A stretch of 39,868 bases of DNA from Actinomadura geliboluensis (GCF_005889745.1 NZ_VCKZ01000025.1:1-39868), one strand, 5' to 3'. Shown: positions 23,005-30,932, counted from the stretch's first letter. The notes: generated from the sequence alone by a model not told the origin. Numbers and translations: made by a program.

Positions 23005-24042
23005 CTAGAGCTTCGCCTGGCGGGGGTCCCAGCGCTTGCGGGCCTTCTCGCCGATGAGGTTGAACGCGAAGACGGTCAGGAAGAGCGTGATGCCGGGCAC
23101 CAGCACGATGTGCGGGTACCGGGTGAAGGCGTCGTTCTCCTCGCCCTCGGCGATCATGTTGCCCCAGGACGGCGCGGGCGGCTGGACGCCGAGGCCGAGG
23201 AAGCTCAGCGACGCCTCGGCGACGATCAGCACCGACACCATCACCATGCCGTAGGACGCGAGCGGCAGCAGCACGTTCGGCAGCAGCTCCCGCGTCATGA
23301 TCCGCCACCGGGAGGCGCCGATCGCCTCCGCCGCCGTGACGAACTCGCGCTGCGCGAACGCCAGCGTGCTCGCCCGCGCCATCCGGATCATGCTGGGGAT
23401 CGCCAGCAGCGACAGCGCGACGGAGATGTTGCGCAGGTTCGGCTCCAGCACGGTGCCGAGCGCGATGAGCAGGATCAGCGGCGGCACGGCGAGCAGCGCG
23501 TTCGTCAGCACCCCGACGCCCGCGTCGGTGGCGCGCCCGAAGTAGCCGGCGACGATCCCGACCGTCCCGCCGACGACGATGCCGATCGCGACCGCGCCGA
23601 GCGACACCACGAGCGACGACCGCGCCCCGTACACGACGCGGGACAGCTGGTCGAGGCCGAAGTTGTTGGTGCCGAGCGGGTGCGAGGTGGACAGGTCGGG
23701 GACGGCCATGCCGGGCGTCCCGAGCGTCTTGACGATGTCCTGGTGCTCGCCGAGCGGCAGCGCCGGCGCCAGGACCGCCGCCCCGACCAGCAGGACGAGC
23801 CACACCGCGCACAGCCAGAACATGAGGTCGAAGGAGGCGCCGAACAGGTCCCGCCCGGCCGCGTTCAGGCCGGCGTAGGCGGCGGCGAGGCCCGCGACGA
23901 CCGCGGCGGCCTGCGTCCAGCCGTCGCCCGCGAGGACCGTCACCGACAGCCCGAACACGGCGAGCCCTGCGGCGGCCAGGGCCCCGCCCCACCAGCGGCC
24001 CGCCGGCCGCGACGCGGCCGGCGCTACGGAGATGTCAGACAT
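23005..24042 (-). CDS. Peptide-type ABC transporter permease (DppC/OppC-like)
   Basis: This 345-aa permease has about six membrane helices. Two extra hydrophobic segments lie at residues 20-60, before the usual DppC start. The Thr-Ser-His-Pro-Leu-Gly-Thr-Asn-Asn-Phe-Gly-Leu-Asp motif (about 117-130) and the coupling-helix stretch Glu-Ala-Ile-Gly-Ala-Ser near 224 identify the OppC group. It ends with a short Lys/Arg-rich tail. Its start overlaps the end of the DppB gene by 8 bases. It forms the translocation pore together with the 24035-24988 product. Confidence 0.93.
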   Translation of the reverse strand: MSDISVAPAASRPAGRWWGGALAAAGLAVFGLSVTVLAGDGWTQAAAVVAGLAAAYAGLNAAGRDLFGASFDLMFWLCAVWLVLLVGAAVLAPALPLGEHQDIVKTLGTPGMAVPDLSTSHPLGTNNFGLDQLSRVVYGARSSLVVSLGAVAIGIVVGGTVGIVAGYFGRATDAGVGVLTNALLAVPPLILLIALGTVLEPNLRNISVALSLLAIPSMIRMARASTLAFAQREFVTAAEAIGASRWRIMTRELLPNVLLPLASYGMVMVSVLIVAEASLSFLGLGVQPPAPSWGNMIAEGEENDAFTRYPHIVLVPGITLFLTVFAFNLIGEKARKRWDPRQAKL

Positions 24043-24988
24043 GTGCCCGCCTGATTCGTGGGTCGAGCCGGCCGTAGGACAGATCGATCAGCGCGTTCAC
24101 CAGCACGTAGATCAGCGCGATCACGAGCACCGCGCCCTGCACCATCGGCACGTCGCCGGCGTCCGCCGCGCCGATGATCAGCGTGCCCATGCCGGGCAGC
24201 GCGAACAGGTACTCCACGATCACCGTGCTGCCGATGAGCCGGCCCAGGCTGATCCCCATCAGCGTGATCAGCGAGAACGACGAGGGGCGCAGCGCGTCCC
24301 TGACCAGCACGTGGACCGGCGTCATCCCCTTCGCCTTCGCCGACAGGATGAAGTCCTCCTGCAGCGTCGTGATGAGGTCGCCGCGCAGCACGCGGGTGAA
24401 CGTCGCCGTCTCCATCAGCGCGATCGTCAGCGCCGGGAGGAACGCGTGGTAGAGGTTGTCGCCGATCCCGTCGCCGAGCCGCGCCCACTCCAGCCGGGGG
24501 AACCAGCCGAGCCGCTCGGCGAACAGCGCGATCAGCAGCATGCCGGCGAGGAAGCTCGGCACCGACAGGATCCCGAACGTCCCGGCGCTGACGATCCGGT
24601 CGACCAGGCCGCCGGCCCGGTACGCCGACCACATCGCCAGCGGCACCGCCAGCAGCAGCGCCATCAGCATCGCGAGGACCGCCAGCTCGGCGCTCACCGG
24701 CAGCGCCGCCGCGACCCGGTCGGCGACCTCGCCGTTCGGCGGGACGAACGAGGTGCCGAGGTCGCCGGTCAGCGCGTCCCCGAGCCACGTCCCGTACCGG
24801 ACGGGCAGCGGGTCGGTCAGCCCCATCGCCTCCCGCTGCGCCGCGTACTCCGCCGCCGTGTGGCCCTCGCCGAGCACCACCACCGCGGGGTCGCCCGGCA
24901 TCAGGTCCACCAGCGCGAACGTGCCCATGCTCACGATCAGCAGGACCAGCACCAGCTCGACGAGCCGCCGCACAAGATCACGCGCCAT
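24035..24988 (-). CDS. Peptide-type ABC transporter permease (DppB/OppB-like)
   Basis: This 317-aa permease has six predicted membrane helices and the OppB features: a first helix at about 10-28, the Met-Pro-Gly-Asp-Pro-Ala segment, and the Tyr-Leu-Phe-Ala-Leu-Pro-Gly-Met-Gly motif near 263-271. A conserved Ala-Lys-Ala-Lys-Gly-Met coupling segment lies at about 211-216. The gene starts 9 bases after the stop of the binding-protein gene and is followed by the DppC-like gene with an overlap. Specificity cannot be read from the sequence. Confidence 0.94.
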   Translation of the reverse strand: MARDLVRRLVELVLVLLIVSMGTFALVDLMPGDPAVVVLGEGHTAAEYAAQREAMGLTDPLPVRYGTWLGDALTGDLGTSFVPPNGEVADRVAAALPVSAELAVLAMLMALLLAVPLAMWSAYRAGGLVDRIVSAGTFGILSVPSFLAGMLLIALFAERLGWFPRLEWARLGDGIGDNLYHAFLPALTIALMETATFTRVLRGDLITTLQEDFILSAKAKGMTPVHVLVRDALRPSSFSLITLMGISLGRLIGSTVIVEYLFALPGMGTLIIGAADAGDVPMVQGAVLVIALIYVLVNALIDLSYGRLDPRIRRAHV

Positions 24989-24997
24989 CTCGTCCCC

Positions 24998-26605
24998 CTA
25001 GCCCTTCGCGAGCCATGCGTCGTCCAGCAGGACCATGCTGTTGACGGTGCCGACGACGCCGTGGACGTCGTCCGTCCAGGCGACGAGTTCGGGTTGCGGG
25101 CCGAACACCAGCGCGGGGACGTCCTCGTTCCACTGCTCCTGGACGCGGCCCATGACGGCGCGCTGGTCCTCCAGCGACGCGGCGCCCCGCAGTTCCTCGA
25201 TCAGCGCGGACATCTTCGGCGTCGTCGGCATCCCGACCGTGAGGTTGCCCTTGCCGTGCAGCGTCGCGTACATGCGGCCGAACGGGCCCGCCTCGCGCCA
25301 GCTGATGCCCCAGCCGGACACGTCGTAGCCCTTGCGGACCGACACCTTCGTGATCTGGTCGGCGATCGAGCGGACCAGGTCGAGTTCGACGTCGAAGCCG
25401 ACGTTCTCCAGCATCGCCTTGGCGGCGAGGGCCGTCGTGCGGGACGCGGGGTCCTGCGCGTCCAGCCAGGTGACCTTGCCGTCGTAGCCGTCGGCCTTCG
25501 CCTGCTTGAGCAGCTCCCGGGCCTTGTCCGGGTCGTAGGGGAGCGGCTTGACGCCGGTGTGCCAGACCGAGAACTCGGGGAAGAGCGCGTTGCTCGCGAG
25601 GCCCGTCCCCGGATAGGCGCGCCGGTAGATGACCTCGGGCTGCATCGCGTAGTGCATGGCCTTGCGGACGCGCGGGTCGGCGCCCGGATGCCCGGGGGTC
25701 GCGTTGATGACGGCGACGTTGCCGAGCGCGACCATGCTCAGGTAGCCGTGCTTGCCGTCCTTCAGCGCCTTCTGGACGACGACCGGGTCCCGCAGGAACG
25801 CCGACTGGATCCGCTCGGTGTTCAGAGTGTCGAGCGCGGCGTTCGGGTCGTCGACGTAGACCATCCGGACGCGGTCCAGGTGCGGCTTGCCGTCCCAGTA
25901 GCCGGCCCGCGCCTTCAGGACGGTCTCTTCCTTCGGCTTGTAGCTCTCGAACGTGAACGCGCCCGCGCCGACCGGGGTGAACTTCCCCTTCGCGTCGGAC
26001 GACTTCGCGACGATCATCCCGGGCCCGGTGGTGAGCATGAACGGGAACGTCGGCCACTTGTGGGCGAGCTTGAACACCACGGTCAGGTCGTCGGGGGTCT
26101 CGACGGCCGTGACGTTGTTCTTCCAGAGCGCCGCTTCGTCGGCGCCCTTCTTGACGTAGCGCTCGATGCTCCACTTGACGGCCTGCGCGTCCAGCGGCGT
26201 CCCGTCGCTGAACGTGACACCGTCGCGGAGGCTGAGCGTGAACTCGGTGGCGTCGCCGTTCGCCTTCAGGTCCTTGGCGAGTTGCGGGTGGAGTTCGCCG
26301 GTCTTGCCGTCCCAGCGCATGAGCACGTCGTAGATGGCGGCCATCTCGACGCCGCCCGTCGATCCCGCGACGATCGTCTCGGCGGGGTCGAGCAGCCCGG
26401 CCTCGGCGTAGGCCGCGAACGTCATCGTGCCGCCCTCGGCGGGCCGCCCGCCCCCGGCGTCGCCGATCATGCCGACCCTGTACTCGGCGGGCTTCCCGGC
26501 GCCGGCGTCCCGGCCCTCGCCGCCGCTCTGCCACGCGCACGCCGACGCCATCACCGCGACGGCGAGGAGCCCGGCGGCGCGGCGGCTCTTCCCGGAAGTC
26601 TTCAC
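24998..26605 (-). CDS. ABC transporter substrate-binding lipoprotein (SBP family 5)
   Basis: This 535-aa binding protein is exported by an N-terminal signal with Arg-Arg, a hydrophobic core and a Cys at about residue 23, preceded by Ala-Ser-Ala. It is probably a lipoprotein, though the -3 residue is not the usual Leu. The SBP5 core follows, with Val-Thr-Phe-Ser-Asp-Gly-Thr-Pro-Leu-Asp-Ala near 135 and the Tyr-Asp-Pro-Asp-Lys-Ala-Arg-Glu-Leu-Leu segment near 360. The GTG start is chosen because AGGAGG sits 3 bases upstream, and an upstream extension would run through the operator at 26621-26646. It binds peptides, nickel, opines, oligosaccharides or other ligands in this family. The nearby CoA ligase allows the idea of steroid or acid uptake (inference). 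Confidence 0.92.
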   Translation of the reverse strand: MKTSGKSRRAAGLLAVAVMASACAWQSGGEGRDAGAGKPAEYRVGMIGDAGGGRPAEGGTMTFAAYAEAGLLDPAETIVAGSTGGVEMAAIYDVLMRWDGKTGELHPQLAKDLKANGDATEFTLSLRDGVTFSDGTPLDAQAVKWSIERYVKKGADEAALWKNNVTAVETPDDLTVVFKLAHKWPTFPFMLTTGPGMIVAKSSDAKGKFTPVGAGAFTFESYKPKEETVLKARAGYWDGKPHLDRVRMVYVDDPNAALDTLNTERIQSAFLRDPVVVQKALKDGKHGYLSMVALGNVAVINATPGHPGADPRVRKAMHYAMQPEVIYRRAYPGTGLASNALFPEFSVWHTGVKPLPYDPDKARELLKQAKADGYDGKVTWLDAQDPASRTTALAAKAMLENVGFDVELDLVRSIADQITKVSVRKGYDVSGWGISWREAGPFGRMYATLHGKGNLTVGMPTTPKMSALIEELRGAASLEDQRAVMGRVQEQWNEDVPALVFGPQPELVAWTDDVHGVVGTVNSMVLLDDAWLAKG

Positions 26606-26620
26606 GGTCCTCCTGCTGCC

Positions 26621-26646
26621 TTTATGTCGGGCCGGAACGACATAAA
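26621..26646. promoter_or_regulatory. Near-ideal operator between transporter and CoA-ligase genes
   Basis: TTTATGTCG (26621-26629) and CGACATAAA (26638-26646) are perfect 9-base inverted repeats around an 8-base GC-rich spacer. They lie 15 bases upstream of the binding-protein GTG, in the divergent gap, and stand out as AT-rich arms. It is very likely a dimeric repressor site controlling the transporter operon and perhaps the ligase. Confidence 0.75.
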
Positions 26647-26733
26647 CAGGGCAGTCCGCATCGGGTGCACCCCCGGTCCCGCTGAGTGGGATCTGGATCA
26701 CAGTCGGTGCCCGCGGTGGCCACCGTGGTCGGC

Positions 26734-28323
26734 GTGGAACAGGAGAAGACCGCCGTCCTGGGCGACGACCGCCCGGGCCGCGAGACCGCGTTCGCGGAGC
26801 TGGTCGCGGCCCGCGCCGGCGACGACCGCACGGCCCTGGCCTTCGAGGACGCGTCCTGGACGTGGCGTGAGGTCGTCGCCGAGTCCCGGCGCCGCGCGGG
26901 GCTCGTCCGCGGGCTGCGCGGCCACGCCGGGCTGTTCCTGGAGAACGGCCCCGAGCACCTGTTCTGGCTGCTCGGCCTGGCGCTCGCCGGGATCCCGGTC
27001 GTCGAGCTGAACCCGACCCGCCGGGGCGCCGAACTGGCCCGCGACATCGCGCACACCGACTGCGGGCTGCTGGTCACCGAGACGTCCCGCGCGCCACTGC
27101 TGGACGGCCTCGCCGACATTCGGACGCTCACCGTCGACACCCCCGGCTACCGCGACGCCCTGGCCGCCGCCGAGCCCGCGCCGCCCGTCACCGTCTCCCC
27201 GGAGACGATCTTCTCGCTGGTCTTCACCTCCGGCACGACCTCGGCGCCCAAGGCCGTCATCTGCTCGCAGGGCAGGCTCGGCCGGATCGCCGTCCAGCAG
27301 CGCGACCGCCGCGCGCTCACCCGCGACGACGTCTTCTACGTCGTCATGCCGATGTTCCACTCGAACGCCCTGATGGCCGGGATCGCGCCCGCCGTCGCGA
27401 CGGGCGGCCGCATCGTGCTGCGCCGCAAGTTCTCCGCCTCGGGCTTCCTGCCGGACGTCCGCCGCCACGGCGTCACGTTCTTCAACTACGTCGGCAAGCC
27501 CCTCAACTACATCCTGGCCACCCCGGAGCGGCCGGACGACGCCGACAACCCGCTGCGCATCGCGTTCGGCAACGAGGCGAACGAGCGCGACATCGCCGAG
27601 TTCGCGCGCCGCTTCGGCTGCAGGGTCATCGACTCCTACGGGTCCAGCGAGGGCGAGATCCGGCTGAACCGCGTCCCGGGCACGCCCCGGGGCTCGCTGG
27701 GCGTCGCCGAGGCCGGGACCCTCGTCATCGACCCGGACACGCTCCAGGAATGCCCGCGCGCCAAGTTCGACGAGAACGGCACGCTGCTCAACGCCGCGGA
27801 GGCCATCGGCGAGATCGTCGACACCAACGGCGCCGGCAAGTTCGAGGGCTACTACAACAACCCGGAGGCGACGGCGCGGCGCGTCCGCAACGGCTGGACC
27901 TGGTCGGGCGACCTCGCCTACCGCGACGAGGACGGCTACTGGTACTTCGCCGGCCGCGACGACGAATGGCTGCGCGTGGACGGCGAGAACTTCGCCGCCG
28001 CCCCCGTCGAACGCCTCCTGGCCCGCTACGAGCCCTTCACCGACGTCGCCGTCTACGCCGTCCCGGACGCGCACGTGGGCGACCAGGTGATGGCCGCCGT
28101 GACGCTCGCCGAGGGCCGCACCTTCGACCCCGCGTCCTTCACCGCCTTCCTGGCGGCCCAACCGGACCTGGGCACGAAGTGGACGCCCCGCTACATCCGC
28201 CTCGTGGACGCCCTGCCCCGCACCCCCACCAACAAGGTCATCAAACGCACCCTCCGCGACGCGGCCTGGAACACCCCCGACCCCGTCTACGAGTACCGCG
28301 ACGGCACCTACGAACTGACCTGA
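26734..28323 (+). CDS. Acyl-CoA ligase (class I adenylate-forming, FadD17-like)
   Basis: This 529-aa protein is an AMP-dependent synthetase that would activate a carboxylic acid with ATP and CoA. Visible motifs are Phe-Thr-Ser-Gly-Thr-Thr-Ser-Ala-Pro-Lys (P-loop, about residue 165), Tyr-Gly-Ser-Ser-Glu-Gly-Glu (about 305), Gly-Asp-Leu-Ala-Tyr-Arg (about 390), and the C-terminal Asn-Lys-Val-Ile-Lys-Arg with the catalytic Lys. It resembles FadD17-type enzymes of steroid side-chain catabolism, so a side-chain or propionate acid is a plausible substrate. The start is uncertain: in-frame GTG codons at 26686, 26707, 26725 and 26734 all lack a good ribosome site, and homology begins only at about residue 15. 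It is divergent from the ABC importer. Confidence 0.88.
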   Translation: MEQEKTAVLGDDRPGRETAFAELVAARAGDDRTALAFEDASWTWREVVAESRRRAGLVRGLRGHAGLFLENGPEHLFWLLGLALAGIPVVELNPTRRGAELARDIAHTDCGLLVTETSRAPLLDGLADIRTLTVDTPGYRDALAAAEPAPPVTVSPETIFSLVFTSGTTSAPKAVICSQGRLGRIAVQQRDRRALTRDDVFYVVMPMFHSNALMAGIAPAVATGGRIVLRRKFSASGFLPDVRRHGVTFFNYVGKPLNYILATPERPDDADNPLRIAFGNEANERDIAEFARRFGCRVIDSYGSSEGEIRLNRVPGTPRGSLGVAEAGTLVIDPDTLQECPRAKFDENGTLLNAAEAIGEIVDTNGAGKFEGYYNNPEATARRVRNGWTWSGDLAYRDEDGYWYFAGRDDEWLRVDGENFAAAPVERLLARYEPFTDVAVYAVPDAHVGDQVMAAVTLAEGRTFDPASFTAFLAAQPDLGTKWTPRYIRLVDALPRTPTNKVIKRTLRDAAWNTPDPVYEYRDGTYELT

Positions 28324-28359
28324 GAGGCCCCTCCCGTCCGGCGAGCATCCGCTCGCCCT

Positions 28360-28620
28360 TGTGGAAGCGGCGGTTCGCGGGGGAGGTCGCGGCGGTGCGG
28401 CGCGTCGGCGGCGTCCACACCGTGCAGGTGGTGGACGCCCGCGCCGACGCCGATCCGCCCTGGCTCGTCACCGGGCACGGCGCGTTCTCCGCCCGGCGGT
28501 CGCGGGACTCGGCGCCGGCCTGGCCGAGGGCCTGAGGGCGATCCACGAGCCCGATCGATGCCCTCGGCTACCGCGTCGTCAACGAGGACCCCGACCTGGA
28601 CGGAGTTCCTCGACCGCTGC
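28360..28620 (+). pseudogene. Remnant of a Ser/Thr protein kinase gene
   Basis: Fragments of a bacterial Ser/Thr kinase lie in different frames. The first, at 28360-28480, has the Arg-Val-Gly-Gly-Val-His-Thr-Val-Gln-Val-Val-Asp-Ala-Arg and Pro-Pro-Trp-Leu-Val-Thr stretch of the N-lobe (alphaC to hinge). The second, near 28500-28545, reads Leu-Gly-Ala-Gly-Leu-Ala-Glu-Gly-Leu-Arg-Ala-Ile-His. The third, back in the first frame (28560-28610), has Tyr-Arg-Val-Val-Asn-Glu-Asp-Pro-Asp-Leu-Asp-Gly-Val-Pro, normally found in the C-lobe. The catalytic loop and activation segment are missing. The gene has been broken by frameshifts and an internal deletion. Confidence 0.7.
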
Positions 28621-28764
28621 TCCGCGCTCGTCCAGGACGAGGACGCCACGCTGCCGGAGCCCGTCGGCTCGCTTGAGAACACGCGGCGCCGCGAGGTGGC
28701 CGCCTACCGCGACCTGGAGGCGTCCGGCCGGTTCGGCATGACCCGTGTCGAGGACGACGGCTGA
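28558..28764 (+). pseudogene. Short orphan coding remnant or small gene after the kinase wreck
   Basis: An open frame of 68 codons has strongly GC-biased third positions from about 28600 on, including Thr-Glu-Phe-Leu-Asp-Arg-Cys and Arg-Arg-Arg-Glu-Val-Ala-Ala-Tyr-Arg-Asp-Leu-Glu. This indicates genuine past or present coding. It overlaps the last kinase fragment and has no clear ribosome site. I do not recognise the family. It may be the 3' end of another gene fused by a deletion, or a small acidic-basic protein of its own. Confidence 0.3.
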
Positions 28765-28784
28765 CCACGGACCTGTGCCGCCGG

Positions 28785-29696
28785 TCAGGTCAGCAGGACG
28801 ACCTTGCCGCGGCCGTGGCCGGTGGCGACCTCGCGGTGCGCGTCGGCGGCACGCTCCAGCGGGAAGGACGCCCGCACGTGGATGCACAGGCGGCCCTCGT
28901 CGTAGAAGCGCGCGGCCTCGGCGATGCGGAGCACCGACCGCTTCGTGGGCGGGATCGTCCGCACGCCGAGGTCGGCGGCGCGCGCGTGGTCGACCAGCGT
29001 GAAGATGCGGGTCCGGTCCTTGACCAGGTCGAGCGACACGTCCAGGGCATCGCCGCCGGCGCCGTCCAGGGCGGCGTCCGCGCCGTCCGGCGCCAGGGCG
29101 CGCACGCGCTCCTCCAGCCCGTCCCCGTAGGTGACGGGGATCGCGCCGAGCGAGCGGAGGTAGTCGTGGTTGGCCTCGCGGGCGGTCCCGATGACCGTCG
29201 CGCCGGCGATGCGGGCGAGCTGGACGGCGACCGTCCCGACACCGCCCGCCGCAGCGTGGACGAGCAGGGTGTCGCCCTCCCCGATCGCCATCTCCTCCAG
29301 CGCGATGTGCGGAGTCATGACGGCGGCCGGGAAGCCGCCCGCCACGTCCCACGGCATGCTCGCGGGCTTGGCCGTCACCGCGTCGGCCGGGACGACGACG
29401 TACTCGGCGTAGGCGGTGAGACGGCAGAAGCCCAGCACCTCCTCGCCCGGCCGGACGGTGGCGACGCCCGCGCCCACCTCGTCCACCACGCCCGCGAACT
29501 CGTTGCCGGGGACGCGCGGAAAGCCCTCCGGCGTCCCGGGCGGCGTCCATCCCTCCCGGATGGCCAGGTCGTAGGGCTGCACCCCGGCGGCCCGCACCCG
29601 GACCCGCACCTCGCCCGGTCCCGGCTCGGGCGCCGGCAGCTCCAGCGGCCTCAGCACGTCCGGCCCGCCCGGCTCGTCGAATCCCATCGCCTTCAT
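28785..29696 (-). CDS. Zinc-free medium-chain quinone/NADP oxidoreductase
   Basis: This 303-aa medium-chain dehydrogenase/reductase is of the quinone oxidoreductase type. The GroES-like N-terminal part has Pro-Gly-Asn-Glu-Phe-Ala-Gly-Val-Val-Asp at about 63-72. The nucleotide site is Ala-Ala-Ala-Gly-Gly-Val-Gly-Thr-Val-Ala near 147-156. The zinc-binding Cys and His of alcohol dehydrogenases are absent, so it probably reduces quinones or enones with NADPH. The start at 29696 is preferred because GGGGGA lies 5 bases upstream; an in-frame ATG five codons earlier lacks a good site. A MerR-type promoter lies directly upstream, so inducible expression is likely. Confidence 0.88.
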   Translation of the reverse strand: MKAMGFDEPGGPDVLRPLELPAPEPGPGEVRVRVRAAGVQPYDLAIREGWTPPGTPEGFPRVPGNEFAGVVDEVGAGVATVRPGEEVLGFCRLTAYAEYVVVPADAVTAKPASMPWDVAGGFPAAVMTPHIALEEMAIGEGDTLLVHAAAGGVGTVAVQLARIAGATVIGTAREANHDYLRSLGAIPVTYGDGLEERVRALAPDGADAALDGAGGDALDVSLDLVKDRTRIFTLVDHARAADLGVRTIPPTKRSVLRIAEAARFYDEGRLCIHVRASFPLERAADAHREVATGHGRGKVVLLT

Positions 29697-29726
29697 GACG
29701 TCCCCCTTCATCAGTGATCAGGGACG

Positions 29727-29757
29727 ACGCTAAGACCTCAACCGATCTTGAGGTCAA
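29727..29757 (-). promoter_or_regulatory. MerR-type promoter/operator of the quinone oxidoreductase
   Basis: Read on the minus strand, a -35 box TTGACC (29757-29752) and a -10 box TAGCGT (29732-29727) are separated by 19 bases. The palindrome ACCTCAA-6-TTGAGGT (29735-29741 and 29748-29754) fills the spacer. An over-long spacer with a dyad inside it is the hallmark of promoters activated by MerR-family proteins, and the arms resemble SoxR-type sites. It overlaps the end of the upstream gene. No MerR gene is in the window. Confidence 0.75.
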
Positions 29758-30176
29758 GCCGTGCGGGAGCGGAGCAGTCGCGGCCAGCAGGACGGGCGGC
29801 GGATACCGGTGAGCAGGACGGGAAGCGGATCGGAGTAGGAGGCGCGGGCCCGGATCGTCCCGTCGGCGAGCGCGAACCGGTCGCAGACCCGAAAACGGAC
29901 GGGCTTTCGCCCGAGGGTCGCGGCGCAGTCCGACTCGATGAACACGGTGCCGCCCTGCACCGCGCTGGTCCGGACGGTCAGGTCCATGTCGGGGAACAGG
30001 GCGAACAGCCGCCGGAACATGCGCTCGACCTCGGCGAGCCCGTGCGCGTCGGGGAACATCGGCTGGGTGAAGACCGCCTCGCCGTGGATGAGCGGCCGGA
30101 AATGGCCGAGGAACGCGTCCGGCTTGGGCAGCGCCCAGCCCTCGGCGAAGACGGCGGGGAACTCGTCCGGCGTCAT
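29754..30176 (-). CDS. NTF2-like/SnoaL-type protein
   Basis: This 140-aa protein resembles nuclear-transport-factor-2-like enzymes. Features are Phe-Ala-Glu-Gly-Trp-Ala-Leu-Pro-Lys-Pro-Asp near the start, then His-Phe-Arg-Pro-Leu-Ile, and a Glu-Arg-Met-Phe-Arg-Arg-Leu-Phe-Ala-Leu-Phe-Pro-Asp-Met segment. The C-terminal 20 residues, rich in Arg and Pro, look like an extension past the fold. The function may be hydratase, isomerase or a simple binding protein. It overlaps by 4 bases the short hydrolase fragment gene upstream. Its stop codon lies within the MerR-type promoter of the next gene. Confidence 0.75.
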   Translation of the reverse strand: MTPDEFPAVFAEGWALPKPDAFLGHFRPLIHGEAVFTQPMFPDAHGLAEVERMFRRLFALFPDMDLTVRTSAVQGGTVFIESDCAATLGRKPVRFRVCDRFALADGTIRARASYSDPLPVLLTGIRRPSCWPRLLRSRTA

Positions 30177-30307
30177 CGGGCCGCCCTTCGCGAGAGGAAG
30201 CCGGCGAGCAGTCCGGTGAGCCGCTCGGGCCGGTCGTGCGGGACGAACGTGCCGGAGCCCGCGACCGTCTCCAGCTCTTCATGACTGACAGTCGAAAACT
30301 GACTCAT
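30173..30307 (-). pseudogene. C-terminal fragment of an alpha/beta hydrolase
   Basis: Only 44 codons can be read. The segment Glu-Thr-Val-Ala-Gly-Ser-Gly-Thr-Phe-Val-Pro-His-Asp-Arg-Pro-Glu-Arg-Leu-Thr matches the last strand and helix of alpha/beta hydrolases. There the usual Gly-x-Gly-His-Phe carries the catalytic His, and here that His is Thr. The nucleophile region is missing. It still overlaps the next gene by 4 bases, so it may survive as a leader for the NTF2-like gene. A deletion that joined the 3' end of the hydrolase to the TetR control region would explain it. Confidence 0.6.
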
Positions 30308-30320
30308 GGTCGAAGACTGT
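30288..30320. promoter_or_regulatory. Candidate TetR operator
   Basis: ACAGTC (30288-30293) and GACTGT (30315-30320) are an inverted pair. GTCGAAAACTG (30291-30301) and GTCGAAGACTG (30309-30319) are near-identical direct copies 18 bases apart. The site covers the divergent start region of the TetR gene and the hydrolase fragment, so it probably mediates autoregulation. Confidence 0.6.
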
Positions 30321-30332
30321 AATCTGGTCGGC

Positions 30333-30929
30333 ATGTCCGTCAAGAGCCGCCGTGCCGAATACAGGGAACTCACCCGGGGCGCGGTGCTCCAGGCCGCGCG
30401 GGAGCTGTTCACCGAGCGGGGCTTCGCGACCGCCACGATCGACGACGTCGCCGAGGCGGCGCGCGTCGGCAAGGGGTCGGTGTACTACCACTTCACCGAC
30501 AAGGCCCACCTGTTCGAGGCGGTGTTCACCGAGGGCCAGCACCGGCTGGTGGAGGCGGTCGCCGCGGCGGCGGCCCGGCACGACACCCCGTGGGAGCGGC
30601 TCATGGCCGCCCTGGACGCCTACATGGACGGGACGGTCGCCGATGCCGCGCACCGCTCCCTGCTGCAGCAGGCCCCGGCGGCGCTGGGCGTCGAACGGTG
30701 CCGGGAGCTCGACGCGGAACTGGGGCTGTCCGCCGTCCGCGCGCTCCTGAAGGATCTGGCGGCGGCCGGCGAACTCGCGGTCGACGCGATCGACATGCTC
30801 ACGCGCCTGCTGTTCAGCGCGCTGTGCGAGGCGGCCATGACCGCCGGGGCCGCCCCCGACCCGGCCCGGGCCCGGGACGAGGCGGCCGGCGTGCTCCGAG
30901 CGATCATGGCCGGGCTGCGGCGGGGCTGA
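30333..30929 (+). CDS. TetR-family transcriptional regulator
   Basis: This 198-aa regulator has the usual N-terminal helix-turn-helix: Arg-Glu-Leu-Phe-Thr-Glu-Arg-Gly-Phe-Ala-Thr-Ala-Thr-Ile-Asp-Asp-Val-Ala at about 20-37, then Lys-Gly-Ser-Val-Tyr-Tyr-His-Phe. The C-terminal ligand domain is mostly helical and Ala-rich. An alternative ATG at 30306 lies inside the operator, so the start at 30333 is preferred. The likely target is the divergent fragment/NTF2 unit. The gene ends 3 bases before the convergent epoxide-hydrolase-like gene. Confidence 0.92.
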   Translation: MSVKSRRAEYRELTRGAVLQAARELFTERGFATATIDDVAEAARVGKGSVYYHFTDKAHLFEAVFTEGQHRLVEAVAAAAARHDTPWERLMAALDAYMDGTVADAAHRSLLQQAPAALGVERCRELDAELGLSAVRALLKDLAAAGELAVDAIDMLTRLLFSALCEAAMTAGAAPDPARARDEAAGVLRAIMAGLRRG

Positions 30930-30932
30930 CCC

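Noticed and set aside
24032..27010. A 992-codon open frame on the plus strand, and similar long frames at 7134-8990 and 13148-14704 on the minus strand
   Set aside because: They lie opposite clear conserved genes, have Arg/Pro/Gly/Ala- or Val/Asp-rich translations with no domains, and result from the lack of A/T-rich stops in high-GC DNA.
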